A DNA stretch of 64,000 nt from contig JAQNBH010000004.1 of NCBI GenBank assembly GCA_028752905.1, positions 7,171,173 to 7,235,172 on the forward strand, in the 5' to 3' direction. This document shows, piece by piece, positions 48,171-60,943 of the stretch. Each line of letters opens with the position of its first letter. Positions within the stretch are counted from its first letter, which is position 1. This stretch comes from Cladorhizidae sp. MBARI D1340-BT2. Taxonomy: Eukaryota > Porifera > Demospongiae > Poecilosclerida > Cladorhizidae. The translations under genes were made by a program, and so were the position numbers. The notes beneath the pieces were generated by a model, which saw only the letters and a program-made list of their open reading frames with translations, was not told the origin of the DNA and did not search any database.

Positions 48171-51100
48171 AGGTGCTAGCTAACATCAGGACCCTACACA
48201 AGTCTACATCCCAGATGCCACTGCAATGATCTTATTCTATTGTGACTCATATCAACACCAGACTGTAAACAATGTATCAAGGGTCACCCACACATTTTTC
48301 AAGATCAAAGCTATTGAGAGAGTTTCCTGTTAAGCATAAGTAGCCTAGTGTAGGAAAAACAGCTTGCAAAAATGCCAGTATCACCCAGAAAAACTTCTTC
48401 GAGGACAGTGTGTATGATCGGCCATTGCCACTAACAACCTTTTCTTTTCAAACCAGACACAACTTCCCTTTCACTTGCAAACAACCTTCAAATAGAAATG
48501 GCAGGTAGATGGCTGAAATAAATAGAAAATACCTAGAAATTGTATTCCTAGCCACCTTTCCTTTACCTAAGCTTGGGTCCTCTCATATAACATCCTTTAT
48601 ACTTCCTCTATACTTGCTTGCAAAACTGATTGTGTTATGATTAAAAGCCTTAAGACCATTTTAAATAAGTTCTTGTAAGGTACTAGAAGACTAATAGTCA
48701 ACCATACATAATCCAACCCCTAATGCTGCAGGGATAACTAATGTTGCTCCTACGCTGATGGTACAAAGAAGCCACCATACTAGAGCTTGGAATATCAATC
48801 CCATTGAAGAGACACCTCCCACACACGTGTATGTACCTGACTATCGAATGCTGAACATTCTAATTAATAGCATTTGGGGGGCCAAACTTCTACCACTTTT
48901 GTCTATAAAAATATTTTAGTTACCTAAACTCTGGTTGTTAAGCCTCTCATGTTTAGTTACCTAAAGTTGTTAAGATTAAGTTGTGGTATCTTGCCATGAA
49001 GCACTGTTCTCAAAGTCTTTGAAACATGCACCAATTATGAGCATGTGAACAAGCTTCACGATTAGTGTAACATTTATCACATAAAATTGAGAAGAATTGT
49101 AATAGCATAACCATGCCTATTTATAGCTGCAACTGTCTGTAACTGTCCACAGTTTCCTAACGAGTATCTTCCTGCCTCATTGCAGGTCACTTGTAACCGA
49201 TCTAGAAGCATAGGAAGCTCCTTTTAGATGGCCTCTAAATTACCGAAACCTTTTCCAACGTATCAAATGATGATATAACTAGATCGTAAAGGATGCCAAC
49301 ATTGAGCCTATCTCAAGAATTGTTCTCATCTTTGGATTTCCCCCAATAACTTGCGTTCAAATGTGTTTTTATCAAATTAACATACTTCGCTGAGTAAAGA
49401 CAATTGCAAAGAATGCAAGAGTGACCATCGCTAGCTCATTATATCGTTTGAAGGGCCTTGCTCCTTAATTTAATATGGCATGACAGTTTTGGTATTTCTT
49501 ATTGCGGCTCAACAGGATAGCTCCTTCAACAGGCTGCTCACAAGAGTAATCCTCCATTACTAAAGTCTAAAAATTGTTATGCAAAGTGTTTGTTTAATAT
49601 TTCTGTTAGTGTGATTAGACCACGCTTTCTACAGAGGTAAGGTGAAGGCTAGAAAACACTAGAGAGATTGAAGTGATAATGAGTGGTAATTATTTGATAT
49701 AGCACTGCAACTAATATAGCAACCGAGTATATCTACAAACACTCCACAATACTAAACAAATATTTAACGTAAACATTAACTTGCAACAATAATTTTTTTT
49801 AATTGAGTGTCTTTTCCATTAAATTATTGTCATTTTTATTGTGTGGTGACTGAGGGCACTGAAATTCAGGGCCTGCTGCTACACTTTAACACCAGGTTCA
49901 TATAATCACTTACAAGAAGCTGAGTGCTAAGCTTCCAAGTGGTGTGCCTTGCAATGTGGCCCAGCATTGGCCTGTAGAGTGCTCATGTACTAGACTCTTG
50001 GTCCATGCTTGTGCATCACAAATCTGTAGAACAATCTCCAGATAGAGCAAATTGTCATTAGGATTTGGCACCTATCTGTATTATTAAAGTGCTGTGCATA
50101 TTAGAAATTATTGTTGTGAATTTCCCACCAGCAAGATAAATGTGAAGGAATACACAGCTTAACTTCAGTCAGCATTTTCTTCTCTGTAACTAGCGATCCC
50201 TTATCAATATACTTACGTGAGCCAGAAATTGATTAAAAAATGATTCCATATTACCCACAGAGATCAGAATGCTCACTTAGCTGCCATCAAGCTCAAATGC
50301 ACTCTCCCTGCGACATCCATCATTGTCCGTGGGACGTGATCCAGGATGAACTATTGAAAGTTAATGCTCTCCTTTCTGGTGTTAAAACCTTCACAAGTTT
50401 TACATCCCAGATGCCACTGCAAAGATCTTGCTCTATCGTGGCCCAAATCAGCAGAAGACTGCAAACAATGTATCAAAGGACACTCACTCATTTCTCAAAG
50501 TCGAAACTATTGAGAGAGTTTCCTGGTAGGCACAAGTAGCCTAGTGTAGGAAAAACAGCTTGCTAAAACAGCACAATGCCCATAAAGATTCCTTCGAGGA
50601 CAGTGTTTGTGATCAGCGATTGCTAACAGCATTTTTCTTGTCAAACCAGACTTGTTAATAACAACCTCCCTTTCAATTGCAACCACCCTTCAAATAGAAA
50701 TTGCAGGTAGATGGACTGAACTAAATATTATTTGCAGTTGCTATTAGAAAATACATAGACATTTTATCCCTAGCCACCTTTCCTTTAGGTAAGTGTGGGT
50801 CTTTCCATATAACATCCTTTATACTTGCTTGCAAAACTGAATTAGTTATGATTTTAAAAGCCTTAAGACCATTTTAGATCAGTTCTTGTAAGTTGCTAGA
50901 AGATTAAAAGGCACCTGTGCAGGGATAACTAATGCTGTTCTAATGCTCCTGGTACAAAGCAGCCACCATACTAGAGCTGGGAATAACAATCCCATTGAAG
51001 AGGCACCTCCCACACAAGTGCATTTACCTGACTGTCAAATGCTGAACATTCTATTAAGTAGCATTTAGGGGGCTTAACTTCTACCTCTTATGTAGGCAAG

Positions 51101-52110
51101 AATTGTAATAGCATAACCATGTGTATTTATAGCTGCAACTCTCTGTAACTATCCAAAGTTTCCTAACGTGTATCTTGCTGCTCCATTGCATGACATTTGC
51201 AGCCTTTCCCAAGTGATCTAGTAGCACAGGCAGCTCCTCCTGCACGGCCTCTAAATTGCCAAAAAACATTTTCCAATGTCCCAATGATGGTATAACTGGA
51301 TCGTAAAGGATATCAACATTGAACCTGTCACAGGAATTGCATATTTCATGATAACTGATCTTCAAATGGATTTATAGACGAATATACTTTGCTGAATAAA
51401 ACCAATTGCAAAGAATTGTAGGAGCCGCGGTCCTTAATTTAATATGGCTTTGGAGTCTTATGAATTTCATTCATTTTCCACCTGTGCGCTTGACCACATA
51501 CTTATGTTTTAGTGCCTAATCAAAACTGTTATTGCATAGAGTAGGGCTTCCTGTAGCCACTGGTGCTAATTTCAACTCTCTAGCACAGCAATCTGTAGAT
51601 ATTTACGCGACGAAATCAGGCATTCAGGTTTTTGAGGATCCCTCCACTTGTAAATCCAGTAACTTGGCTATAGTTATATCTATGAAATTTTTTTTGTATC
51701 AACAGAGAGCACACAGAGAGACCTATCTTTTGAGATGTATATAAAGTCCATAACATGAAGTTTGCAGAATCTATGGAGCTATAAAGTGATAATCACAAGT
51801 TGTTGTTTTTAATTTTTTTAAATGCACCTGTCACCCCTAACAAACTCCCAGTTGACTCCTTGCTAACTGATGATGTTTATATTTTGTAAGAGTGATTCTA
51901 TCACAGGTTAAGTGTTGTGAAACATAGTCTAATCATTGAGTGAGGATGGAACCCTGTGTAAGTGCCTCAGAACTGTCCGTCAATTTGGAAATGCAAATTC
52001 AGCTGCGATTGTGTCAATTTTATACCTGGAACAGACTAGCTAGCCAGATGTGAGACAAAACTTTCTTCTTTCTGATGAAGACTGAAGTATTTCTGAACAA
52101 ACAGATTTAG
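48171..52110. repeat. Two diverged copies of a 2.2-kb sequence; no gene
   Basis: The stretch at about 48200-49450 matches 50400-51430 with many differences (for example cgaggacagtgt at 48401 and 50595). A minus-strand frame at 51365-51081 (FNVDILYDPVIPSLGHWKMF, then EAVQEELPVLLDHLGKA) is open for 94 codons. Its counterpart at 49330-49100 is disrupted, and a third inverted fragment lies near 59035-59085. It may be a fossil exon of an unidentified gene. The frame at 50240-50539 extends the IKLKC-type sequence seen upstream of the arrays. The empty site for family B is at 51908-51911. Confidence 0.45.
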
Positions 52111-52114
52111 TTAA

Positions 52115-53027
52115 CCCTTCCACCGCTGGATTTACACAGCACTTTATTTAAATAGTGACGTTATTTTACATAATATTTTATATTCAACCAGGAGTGCACA
52201 AATGTCCCTAGCAACCATGGTTGATGTTATAGCATTGGTGTTGACAAACATTGTGGTCAACTGCAGGTTGCCTAGCAACTGACCACATACGATGAATATC
52301 ATTATAACATTTGATTGTTTGTTTTGATTGTATTTTTAGGCAGAATATGGACAGAGATTACATCATGATGTAAATATAATAAAATGACAGTGTCATATTT
52401 TACTAGGGCAGATAATTAGAAACCATAGCTAACAAACTACCTACTAGCTTTATATTATTATAGCTATATAGATGGATAGCTAGTACCCGCGAAGTACCCA
52501 GGTAAATGCTATTTTTTATACAAGTCAGAAAAAAAGCAGTAATGCCTAAAGGATCTTACATGTGTATGGCTATTTATTTTCCTGGGACATCTTGTTCCTG
52601 TTCTTCACCATCGTCAGTCTCAAGACCTGGATCCCTACGCAAATCAGCGCTACTATCTCTGGACTGGCAAAAAAAGGTTCTGAATCTACGATGTCATTCA
52701 GAGTTGCTAGCTCTTCAGGATCTCTAGTCTGTTCTCATCACTGCTTTCAACCTCAGACAGACCGAATTCGTCGTCATCCAGCATTGCCAAAACATCGTCC
52801 AATTTAGTCTAGAAGCCATTTTTTAATCGATCAGCTGAATTTGACGTCACGAATACCTTGGTTACCTAGGCACCATACGTCAGCTATTTTAATTCCAGCT
52901 CTAGCAAAGCAAGGGACACCCCCAGGTATATTTAGCACATGCGTATCTAAAACTAACGATTTTATATATTTGTTTTTGTCGCGGTCATTTACAACTCCGC
53001 CATATGGCGGATACGGCGGTGAAACGG
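52115..53027 (-). mobile_element. Non-autonomous piggyBac-like element, family C copy 2
   Basis: 913 bp, TTAA at 52111-52114 and 53028-53031. The palindrome CCGCCATATGGCGG at 52997-53010 is again 17 bases from the right tip. Slightly shorter than copy 1 through small deletions in the N-terminal transposase remnant. Its flanks differ from those of copy 1, so this is a separate insertion. Confidence 0.9.
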
Positions 53028-53031
53028 TTAA

Positions 53032-54112
53032 AGAGAATCCTTGAATTTGCTTAGGGTAAGTTGCTCTATAACTAATTGAGTATACCGACAGACAAAAACT
53101 AACCTTGTGTGGCTCTATTATTTTCTTTATTTTTTCCAGTTCCGGTGTGAGAATTAGTTCTATGCAGTTCAAAATCTATATTAGAACTTAAAAATTTATC
53201 TTTAAATCAGCTTTTTGGTTCAGCTGAGAGTAATCGTACAACTTTGAATAAATTTAGAAGTGTACTAGTATTATGCATAATATGATGTCATTTATGTTAA
53301 TGTTACATGTTTTACCTTCTTGTATGTAACCTGATTGTAACCTGATATTCATCTCCCTCCTCTTGATGTTCGGACTCTCCTCACATTTGGTGAGTGTTTG
53401 AATCTACAATAATCATGCCCAACATCTTGCAGTGTGCAAGTGTTAGTATAATACAACTACTTATTGTTGGTGGTAATAATGCCCACAACTGTCTATACCC
53501 CAAATTTCTTAACATGGTGTCATAATGTGCTCAGGATGCTACACACAAAACTAGATGCTATGGGTAAATTTTCCTCTGTAAGTTAAAACTAGACCAACAC
53601 AACTGTCTTTGCATGGAACTTGAGCGCTATGTTGAATGAGCTCTATACTGGGAGGTATCAACAGCGAACCTAATTTCTGCTGCGTTATATGTTTTGTTTG
53701 TTCTTGCTCTAGTACAGGCATCCAGCAGTGAGGCTAGATATATTTAAAGGGAACTCTTAAGGGTGCGGATCTTGCTGTTCTTTTACTATTATTGTCTACC
53801 AGATAATGACAGGCTTAGATAATTCATCCACTAAAGCTTTGGATGGTACCTATCCCTTATAAGCTTCTTAAACTAGCCTTATTCCTACTAGGACAGCTTC
53901 TCAGGCTCTTCTACTTGGCACACTTGTAGATCTTGGATAGATAACCAATTATATCAACACCACTCTGGGCTACTTTCTGGGAAAGTAAATTGGATAATTT
54001 TACAAAAAAAATTTTATGGATCAGCTATCTTGTAAACAGCCTCCTGTGTGATCTGCTATCACATTCCAAGATGCTTCCTAGCATGTTTCATGGCTTATTA
54101 TTGGTAATCCTT
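53032..54112. other. No feature recognised
   Basis: AT-rich sequence with stops in all frames. No repeat shared with the rest of the window and no gene that I can support. Confidence 0.5.
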
Positions 54113-54116
54113 TTAA

Positions 54117-55425
54117 CTCTTTGAACAAAAGTACATGTGTCCTGACAAAATCAATTTCACACTTGGGATACTATAATATTGTCCCCAGAAGATGCAATGC
54201 TTTACAAGTGGGTACTGAGCAGCTGCTTGCTTTACAGCTGTGCTCTAGATAGAGGAGCTATTGATTTAGTTAAGAGCTTTGTACAGTTTGGCATTTGGCT
54301 AGTTATCATATTACAACAGATAGCAAATTTAATTAAATATTGTGGTGTGTAACTATGGCTAAATATTGTGATACAGATGAAGTGCTATGTATGTTGGGTG
54401 ATGAGAGTGATGATGATTTTGATCTTCATAGTGAAGAATTATAGTGAAGATGATGAGGATGATGAGGATGTTGGAGTCTGTGATGTATAGTGATGGTGTA
54501 GTCGGTGGTGAGTGTAGCTAAAGTGGTAGCAGTTCTGGTGCCAGTACTTCTTGTTCCAGTTATTCCATCTTCTTTAGCCAGGCATCTGGGTACACTGTTG
54601 ACATGGAAGGAAAAGAGCCTTTGGAGTTTGCTCAGCTTTTTCTGGACGACAGTATCCTGAGGAGAGTTCTGAACGAAACAAATTTGTATGTTGAGCAATT
54701 CATGGCTAGAAAGAAATACTTACCTCCTCGATCAAGAGTCAGAGAGTGGAAAAGGTGCTCAGTCAGTGAAATGATGAAGTTTCTTTCCCTTTATTGCCAT
54801 GAGCATGGATAATAAGCATAGGATTGAGGACTATTGGTGCAAGAAATGGCCCTTCACCATGTCATGCTTCTCCTCTATCATGGCAGGAGACCGATTTTGT
54901 CTCACGCTTCTTTCACCTAAATGATGGGGGAAAGTATGTGCCTAGGGGTCAGCCAGGATATGATGCCCTGTTCAAAATACGGCCACTTATGGAGCATTTA
55001 CTAGATAAATTCAAAACCTTTCATATACCAGCTGGGGAGAGAAATATCAGTCGATGAATCAATGATAGGCTTCAAGGGACGGCTGTGGTTTATCCAGTAC
55101 ATGCCAATGAAGCCTATCAAAGTGGGGCATGAAAGCCTAAGTCCTGGCAGACAGCTCCAGAGGATATACATACAGTTTGAAGCTCTATGCAGGTGAGGAA
55201 ACTATATATATATACACACAAAATAGCCATGTAGAAAAAAATATAATATATTATTATAAAATAAGTATAATTCACTTCTTAGTCTTTTCCCCCCACTTTT
55301 TTCTTACATTTTTCACTTCCTTCCCGTTCTTCTTCATTATCCCCTTTTTCCTTCCCACTTTTTTTTGGTTCTTTTTGGGGGGGTCTCCCAGAGAAATGCG
55401 AGCCTCTCTGCTACAGGAATTGAAA
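54117..55425 (+). mobile_element. piggyBac-like transposon, family A copy 3 (3' truncated, diverged)
   Basis: Starts after TTAA at 54113-54116 with ctctttgaac, then follows family A up to just past the intron acceptor, where homology stops near 55425. The right half, including the last transposase exon and the right end, is missing. It is more diverged than copies A1 and A2, and its subterminal palindromes are eroded. Confidence 0.85.
54355..55425 (+). pseudogene. Broken 5' part of a piggyBac transposase, copy A3
   Basis: ATG at 54355 begins MAKYCDTDEVLCMLGDESDD. MEGKEPLEFAQLFLDDSILR (54603 onward) is open to 54812 and keeps residues lost from A1 and A2. GGKYVPRGQPGYDALFKIRP and ISVDESMIGFKGRLWF follow in other frames. 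The segment before the intron reads VLADSSRGYTYSLKLYAG without the four-base deletion of A1 and A2, which establishes both the ancestral frame and the intron (55193-55391). The gene ends a few codons into the next exon. Confidence 0.85.
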
Positions 55426-56999
55426 AAGGGTTAGAGATACTGTAAGGCCCAGCATCTGGCCCAACCAGTAAAGCAACATATTGCCTCCATTCCTTTCCAC
55501 CAATCACTGTTGCACACCATCCCCCATCATTAGCTATTATACCCATACTTCATATTGAAATGTAATTACGGTACTTTATGACACTGGCAACCTGGAGTAA
55601 CTGGCTAGCTGTTCTCTTAGGGTATAAATGTACTCTATGTATGCCAAGCTCCTCCAAGCTCCAGGTTTCTAGATCACTGAATCTTCCATGCCCTTCTTTG
55701 TGACTTGTAGCTGCCCCTATGCTGAAGTTGTGGCACAGTAAACTTTCACGTATCAGAATGTCGGATTATTCAAACTCAGTTGCATGGTAATGATCATCAA
55801 TGGGAGATTTCATAAGGGAAGGCTAGAGATTTGCAGGTGAAAGTCAAATCAGTTCACTAGTCCTGCAAAAGGAAGATCATAGATTTATCTAGTGAGTCAT
55901 AGTTGGCTGTGCTTGGCAAGATATTTTAAGGAACCACTTGAGCTAGACTCTCATAAGAGTATGGCAGTAGAAATGCAACGATAACAGAGATCATGAAGAA
56001 TGAAACAAAACTTCGACAGTTAGCAGCACCATTTATAGTCAGTGGAGAGTTCAAGTCATGTCATGAGCCTTGCTAAAGATGACCAGCTTGGAAGCACTCT
56101 ATATTTCTATTTCATTCAGAAAAGGGACCAAGGCATCCAGTCTCAGTGGAATTCCATGAAAAGTTACATGAAGGAGAATCAGAAGCACACCATTTGCTAG
56201 GGGCAGACTGGCAACTGATGATGAGATAGACCACCAAGTGTTGCAGGACTGGCAACTGATGATGAGATAGACCACCAAGTGTTGCAGGCAATATGTTCTG
56301 AATCCTCTGAGACAGCACTGGTTGTTGTTAAAGGAGTGAGACATCTGGCATGCACAAAGACGCATGATAACCTGAAGCAAAGAACTCTTGGATCTCATTT
56401 TAGTAAATAGTGCTATTGTACAGGATGTAGTTGTCAACAACAATTGCTCGTACGAAAATTACACCAAAATACTGTAATTAAATGAATATGTGTATAAGAC
56501 AGCATGGCTGCTACTGAGGACATAGTTGCTTCTCATTCAGGAAGTAAGCTGCTCACACTTCAAGGCCCTGCAGACTAAAATCGCTAATAATATTAGCAAT
56601 TATTCTAACACCCGAGTCAGTATCGTAATTTATTGACTGACTTCATGCTTTTCATATACCCAAAGTTTTCCCTTATCTGAACTATAGTTTAGATCCCAAT
56701 ACGTTGAATGCATTTGGATATGTGAGGGTCTACAGTACCCAGATGCATCTAACCGTGCCTTGGCTGGGGACCGTCATGCAACCACTAACCATTGACATGA
56801 CAGATATGTGCTGTCTCGAAACACAGAGAGTGGGCCTTTTTTTACCCAGAGGTTAAGCAGAGTCCTGACTGGACTGATGTCTGACTTTTTCTTCCCGATG
56901 AAGAGCTGGATTCCGTGATGAAAAATGTGTATCTTCGACTGTAATAGTCATTCTTACGATGTCCTGGCGACACACTGCAATAGCTGAGCAAGACAAGTG
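55426..56999. other. No gene recognised; one 41-bp tandem duplication
   Basis: Short frames only. A 41-bp segment starting gactggcaactgatgatgag is duplicated head to tail at 56206-56246 and 56247-56287. A plus-strand stretch before it (SVEFHEKLHEGESEAHHLLG) looks coding-like but runs into a stop, so it may be a fossil exon. Confidence 0.5.
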
Positions 57000-57660
57000 G
57001 CATGTTGGTTCATAGAGGCTTCTGATAGACTGTCATTTTCATTTCCCCTGATCTTGGAAAGCAACAGAGGTCAAAGCAGCATGCATCCCATTGTGCTGGT
57101 CTATAATGGTATGAGTGGACCTCCCACCTCCTTTCAGCTTTATAAGAATATCAGGAGATATATGGCAATTTCTGTCATTTCTCCCAACCTTGGTATGCTT
57201 CCAACCATTTGATTCCCTGCAGACTGTATTGCAGATGTTGATGGGCAGGCTCCAAGTGATCTTTCTTGCCATCAGCAATGTGGAGAAATCAGATTGCTGA
57301 CAAGTATACTTGATGGTATGATGGTTAATTCTGACCCAGCAATCTATGACATGAAGCTGCACAGCACCGTCTCTGTTGCTGAACTGCCTGAAGCCCCCCT
57401 GTAATTTACAATTCGTGGTATTTTTTCTGACCAGTGTAGTATGTAACCTTGGCCATTCCTAAACAATATGTTTCTTCACCTCTCTTTAGCCAAGTTCAGC
57501 CAGCTAGATACTAGAGTTTCTTACAGTACTTGTGAGATGACACCATGTTCTCTGATGGCTGAAGGGACTGGGTACAGAAAGATGTTACATCATTTTGGGA
57601 CAGATTATCCACTGCTCTATTCTCTCTCCCACGGATGTGCTGGCTTATAATTAGCAGATT
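57000..57660 (-). pseudogene. Decayed tyrosine-recombinase retroelement (DIRS-type)
   Basis: Read on the minus strand in three frames. HIRGRENRAVDNLSQN at about 57640-57592 resembles the end of a retroelement RNase H domain. YYTGQKKYHE near 57440 resembles the start of a tyrosine-recombinase N-terminal domain. YLSAI at about 57310-57296, HIADG, LQGIKWLEAYQG, LPYIS and WDACCFDLCCFPRSGE (57090-57040) follow in the order found in DIRS/Ngaro-type tyrosine recombinases, where the last motif is normally a WAACC...FFGFLRSGE-like stretch just before the catalytic region. Frameshifts and stops make it non-functional. I could not find a clear reverse transcriptase at 57,700-58,900, nor the catalytic Arg-His-Arg-Tyr set. 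Confidence 0.6.
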
Positions 57661-60066
57661 ATATTAGAGCAAAAGAAGAACAGGCTTTTTATGAGGTTCG
57701 TCACATTGACAACCTTTCTACTACCTAATATCAGGATGGCCACCAATACAACACTGCTACACCAGTATTTAGCTGCTTATTCCCACCACTATTATCCCCC
57801 ATAAAGCTTGCCCAATCACTAATGTTAGCAGCTCTTCACCATGATGTGAGGGTTTTTCTATGCTTGTGGTAGTTTCTCTTAACACCATTGCCCTCCTGAC
57901 AAGAATATTCCACACTCCCATCATCGTGAGGCATTGGAATTAAGATCACTTCCCAACACCAATCCTCCCCTATTCTATGCTTGCAGAATGCAGGCCCACC
58001 ATAAAAGCTGACAGAAACCCATTCTGATCCTGGTGCTATAACGGAGCTCTCTAGCTAATGCTGGCAGGTCAGTTTCTTCTCAGGAATGATGTGCCTGATT
58101 TGATTAAGCTGCATACATATTGTAGCTGCCCAATTATTCCAAAAAATGGAGTTCTAAGAAATGAAAATCATGGATAACTGAACTTCAGTGTGGAAGATCT
58201 TCATCTATTTTTAGCTCCACATAAAATCATTGGCAATCCACTCTCCTATATTGCATTCCACTGCCACTCGAGCTAAATTTATCCAGTTCTTCGTAATATC
58301 ACAGATCTTGCTCAACATTGATATTAAGGAGAACTCTTTTTGTCTTTTGAATAGGTCTGGCCATACTCTCTGCTTAGACTAGAACATGCCGGACTAGTGA
58401 ATGCTATATGATATCCCTCCGCTTTGGACTAGGGATGTTGACCTATTGAAGTGCAAAGCACGTTATATCATAGGAGCAGTCTGATATCGATCGTCAACCT
58501 TACCATAGAGAAACTTCCATCGTAAGCCCAAAAGTTGTGGAGAACTCAAGCTGCAGAGGTAGCTGGTAGAAGGATAATTTTGACACGAAATTCATAATTT
58601 GCAGGAGATTATTAATGCTACTTTCTGTGATGGTACTCACGATAATAAATTTAAAAAAAGTTAGATATTTTCTTATGTCTGGGCATTTGTGAGACGAGTT
58701 CCAAATGTAAGTTTTAGAATTTCCCAGAAGATGCCTGAAACTTGAGAAGTCTTGAGTTGCCCTAACTATGGGTTTGCATGCACTAGAATAAATTTAAAGT
58801 AGTATAGGATATTGTTGCCACATTAGTTTTCCTAAATATTTGCTCTACATTCTCATCACCTCACTTGCCATATGGTATAGAGTGAGGATATGCTCTTGGG
58901 ATAAAATTACCAAAAAAATATCCTGTATTTCTGTGCACATATTCAACATATCTGACCATGCCCTAAGAGTTTCTCCATTGTGGTTATGATGTTTGGAAGC
59001 TGGCTACGTAACTGACATAAGAGCAGCAAGATACTCGTTAGGAAACTGTGGACAGCTACAGACATTTTCAGCTATAAACAGGCCTGCTTATGCTAGTAAA
59101 ACTCCTGCCGCAATGTTCTGTGAAACACATTACCCTAATGTTGAAGCTTATGCACATGCTCATAAGTTGATATTTATTTCAAGAGCAGCACTTTATAATC
59201 TACCATATGGATGTTAATGACATGGATACTAAACATCTTTTGGTGAAATAAAACATGAGAGGCATCTCAACCAGAGTTTAGAGCTGGCATAACAGTGACA
59301 TCCAACAACAGTGGAGAATTGGTCAACAAGCATGAAAGATTGTGATCGAGCTTCAGGACATGCAATGCATAATTCTGAAGGTGAAAGCAGTTAATATCAA
59401 GGAAAAGAAATCCATGCATACATCCAAGCTTAGTTGAGATCTTAGAGCAGTGACAGCATTGTGAAGAGAGGTCAATTCTGAGTCTACCTTGCTGGATAGC
59501 TATAATAGTTGCTGAGCTATGACTTTCCGGGAGCAGTTTATGCCTTCCTGCAGAGAGTGAAGATGCACATAAAGAGCCTATTGTAGAGATATAGCTGTTA
59601 CTCATAGTGTTTTGTATTCTTACATTGTGTTCATCCATGTTTTAATATATATATTAACTTGCTGTATGAAAGTTAATCATTGGTGAGATTTGTTTCTAGA
59701 CAACTCTCCTCAGCATTGGTCAACAAAGGAATTTGTGTATTGTTGTTCACCAAAAATGCTTCTCTCAAACTATCCCCCTTTTCAAGTGATGAGAGACAAT
59801 AAGGTTTACAGTGAAATGTCAACTGTGACATAAATTTACAAAATAACTGGTTGCATAAAGAGAAGTGAGGAGGACCATATCTTACAACTGGAATGGTCTC
59901 ACAACTAATTCGAATCCCATTCGGTATAATTATATGATCAATTTCATTTCTGTCGAAAAGTATTGTTGCTTTCAAAGTATTCTCAGTTGACATTGTAGAT
60001 ATCACTTTCTCGATTATTAACTTCAATGTACGCATTTGACATTCCTGCTAGATACTCTAACCTCAA
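57661..60066. other. No gene recognised
   Basis: May include more of the decayed retroelement at its left. The frame at 58993-59217 partly overlaps an inverted fragment of the repeat at 49110-49180 and 51130-51190. Minus-strand frames at 59267-59638 and 59673-60035 have no recognisable domains; the latter lies in one arm of the foldback region. Confidence 0.45.
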
Positions 60067-60122
60067 TCAGGAATAATAAGATGCTAAGATTCTTATGAGT
60101 CTTAGCATCTCATTGTTCCTGA
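60067..60122. repeat. 56-bp foldback (near-perfect inverted repeat)
   Basis: The sequence from tcaggaataataagatgcta to its mirror gcatctcattgttcctga pairs with only four mismatched pairs over 28. Weaker mirrored similarity extends outward: tcgagaaagtg on the minus strand near 60010 and tcgagaaagtc on the plus strand near 60176. It may be the centre of a decayed MITE. Confidence 0.8.
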
Positions 60123-60943
60123 TGAAGGCTAGAGCATTAGCCAGAATGTTGAGTGGGTAAATTTAAGTTGATTGTCGAGAAAGTCTTTGTAGCAAACAAT
60201 TCTACCATAAAAAGCTATGATCTCAGCAGTATACTTGTCTATGTATATGCTACCTCCTGGCATCTCATCAGCTTATGTAGATGCTACTGCACAACTTTAC
60301 TGTTCTCTCCTGACATGTCCAGGACAGCAAAAACAGTAATAGCCTTGGCTAGTAGTCTATTGTTAATTAAACAGAGGTTATGGTGTAACTAGCGCGTGAT
60401 TGACATATGAACAAACAATTGTGAGTCCACTATTGTGGCTCACCAGGGAACAATCCTTATGCCAGTGTGGACAGCAGGTCCTACCAGCTCCAAATATGTA
60501 GGAACCAGCTTATTTTTGTATTCATAGAACAGCTTGCTTTTACAAATGCTCAACCATCTCAAATGCAACTGCAAAGAAGTTACTCGACTATGGCTAAAGG
60601 ATCCCAAAATCTATAATCTGTAGATGACTTACCAAGGATGGAAAAATAAACTCAGGATGCAGAACTGGATGTAAAAGATAAAACAGTTAAGAGAGAAATA
60701 TTTTTTTGTACAACCTAATACCTTTTTTTACGATATCTATTTCTTGTGATTAAGTATTTCTTATTTTCTTCACTTGTATTACAATTAGTCTTAACAAGTA
60801 CTTTTTTCTAGCAGTCACTGATAGTAAGCAGCTCCATTTAACAACATGTGTGCAGGATATTTTTTATGATGTAACTACTCAGTGATTATAGATGTATACA
60901 ATAACTAATAGACACACTTTTCATGATATAGGACTTGATATAG
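60123..60943 (+). other. Upstream region of the Roc-COR gene
   Basis: No convincing exon before 60944. The gene must start further upstream, since the exon at 60944 is preceded by an acceptor and not by an initiator. Which of the small frames here belong to it cannot be told by eye. Confidence 0.4.
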
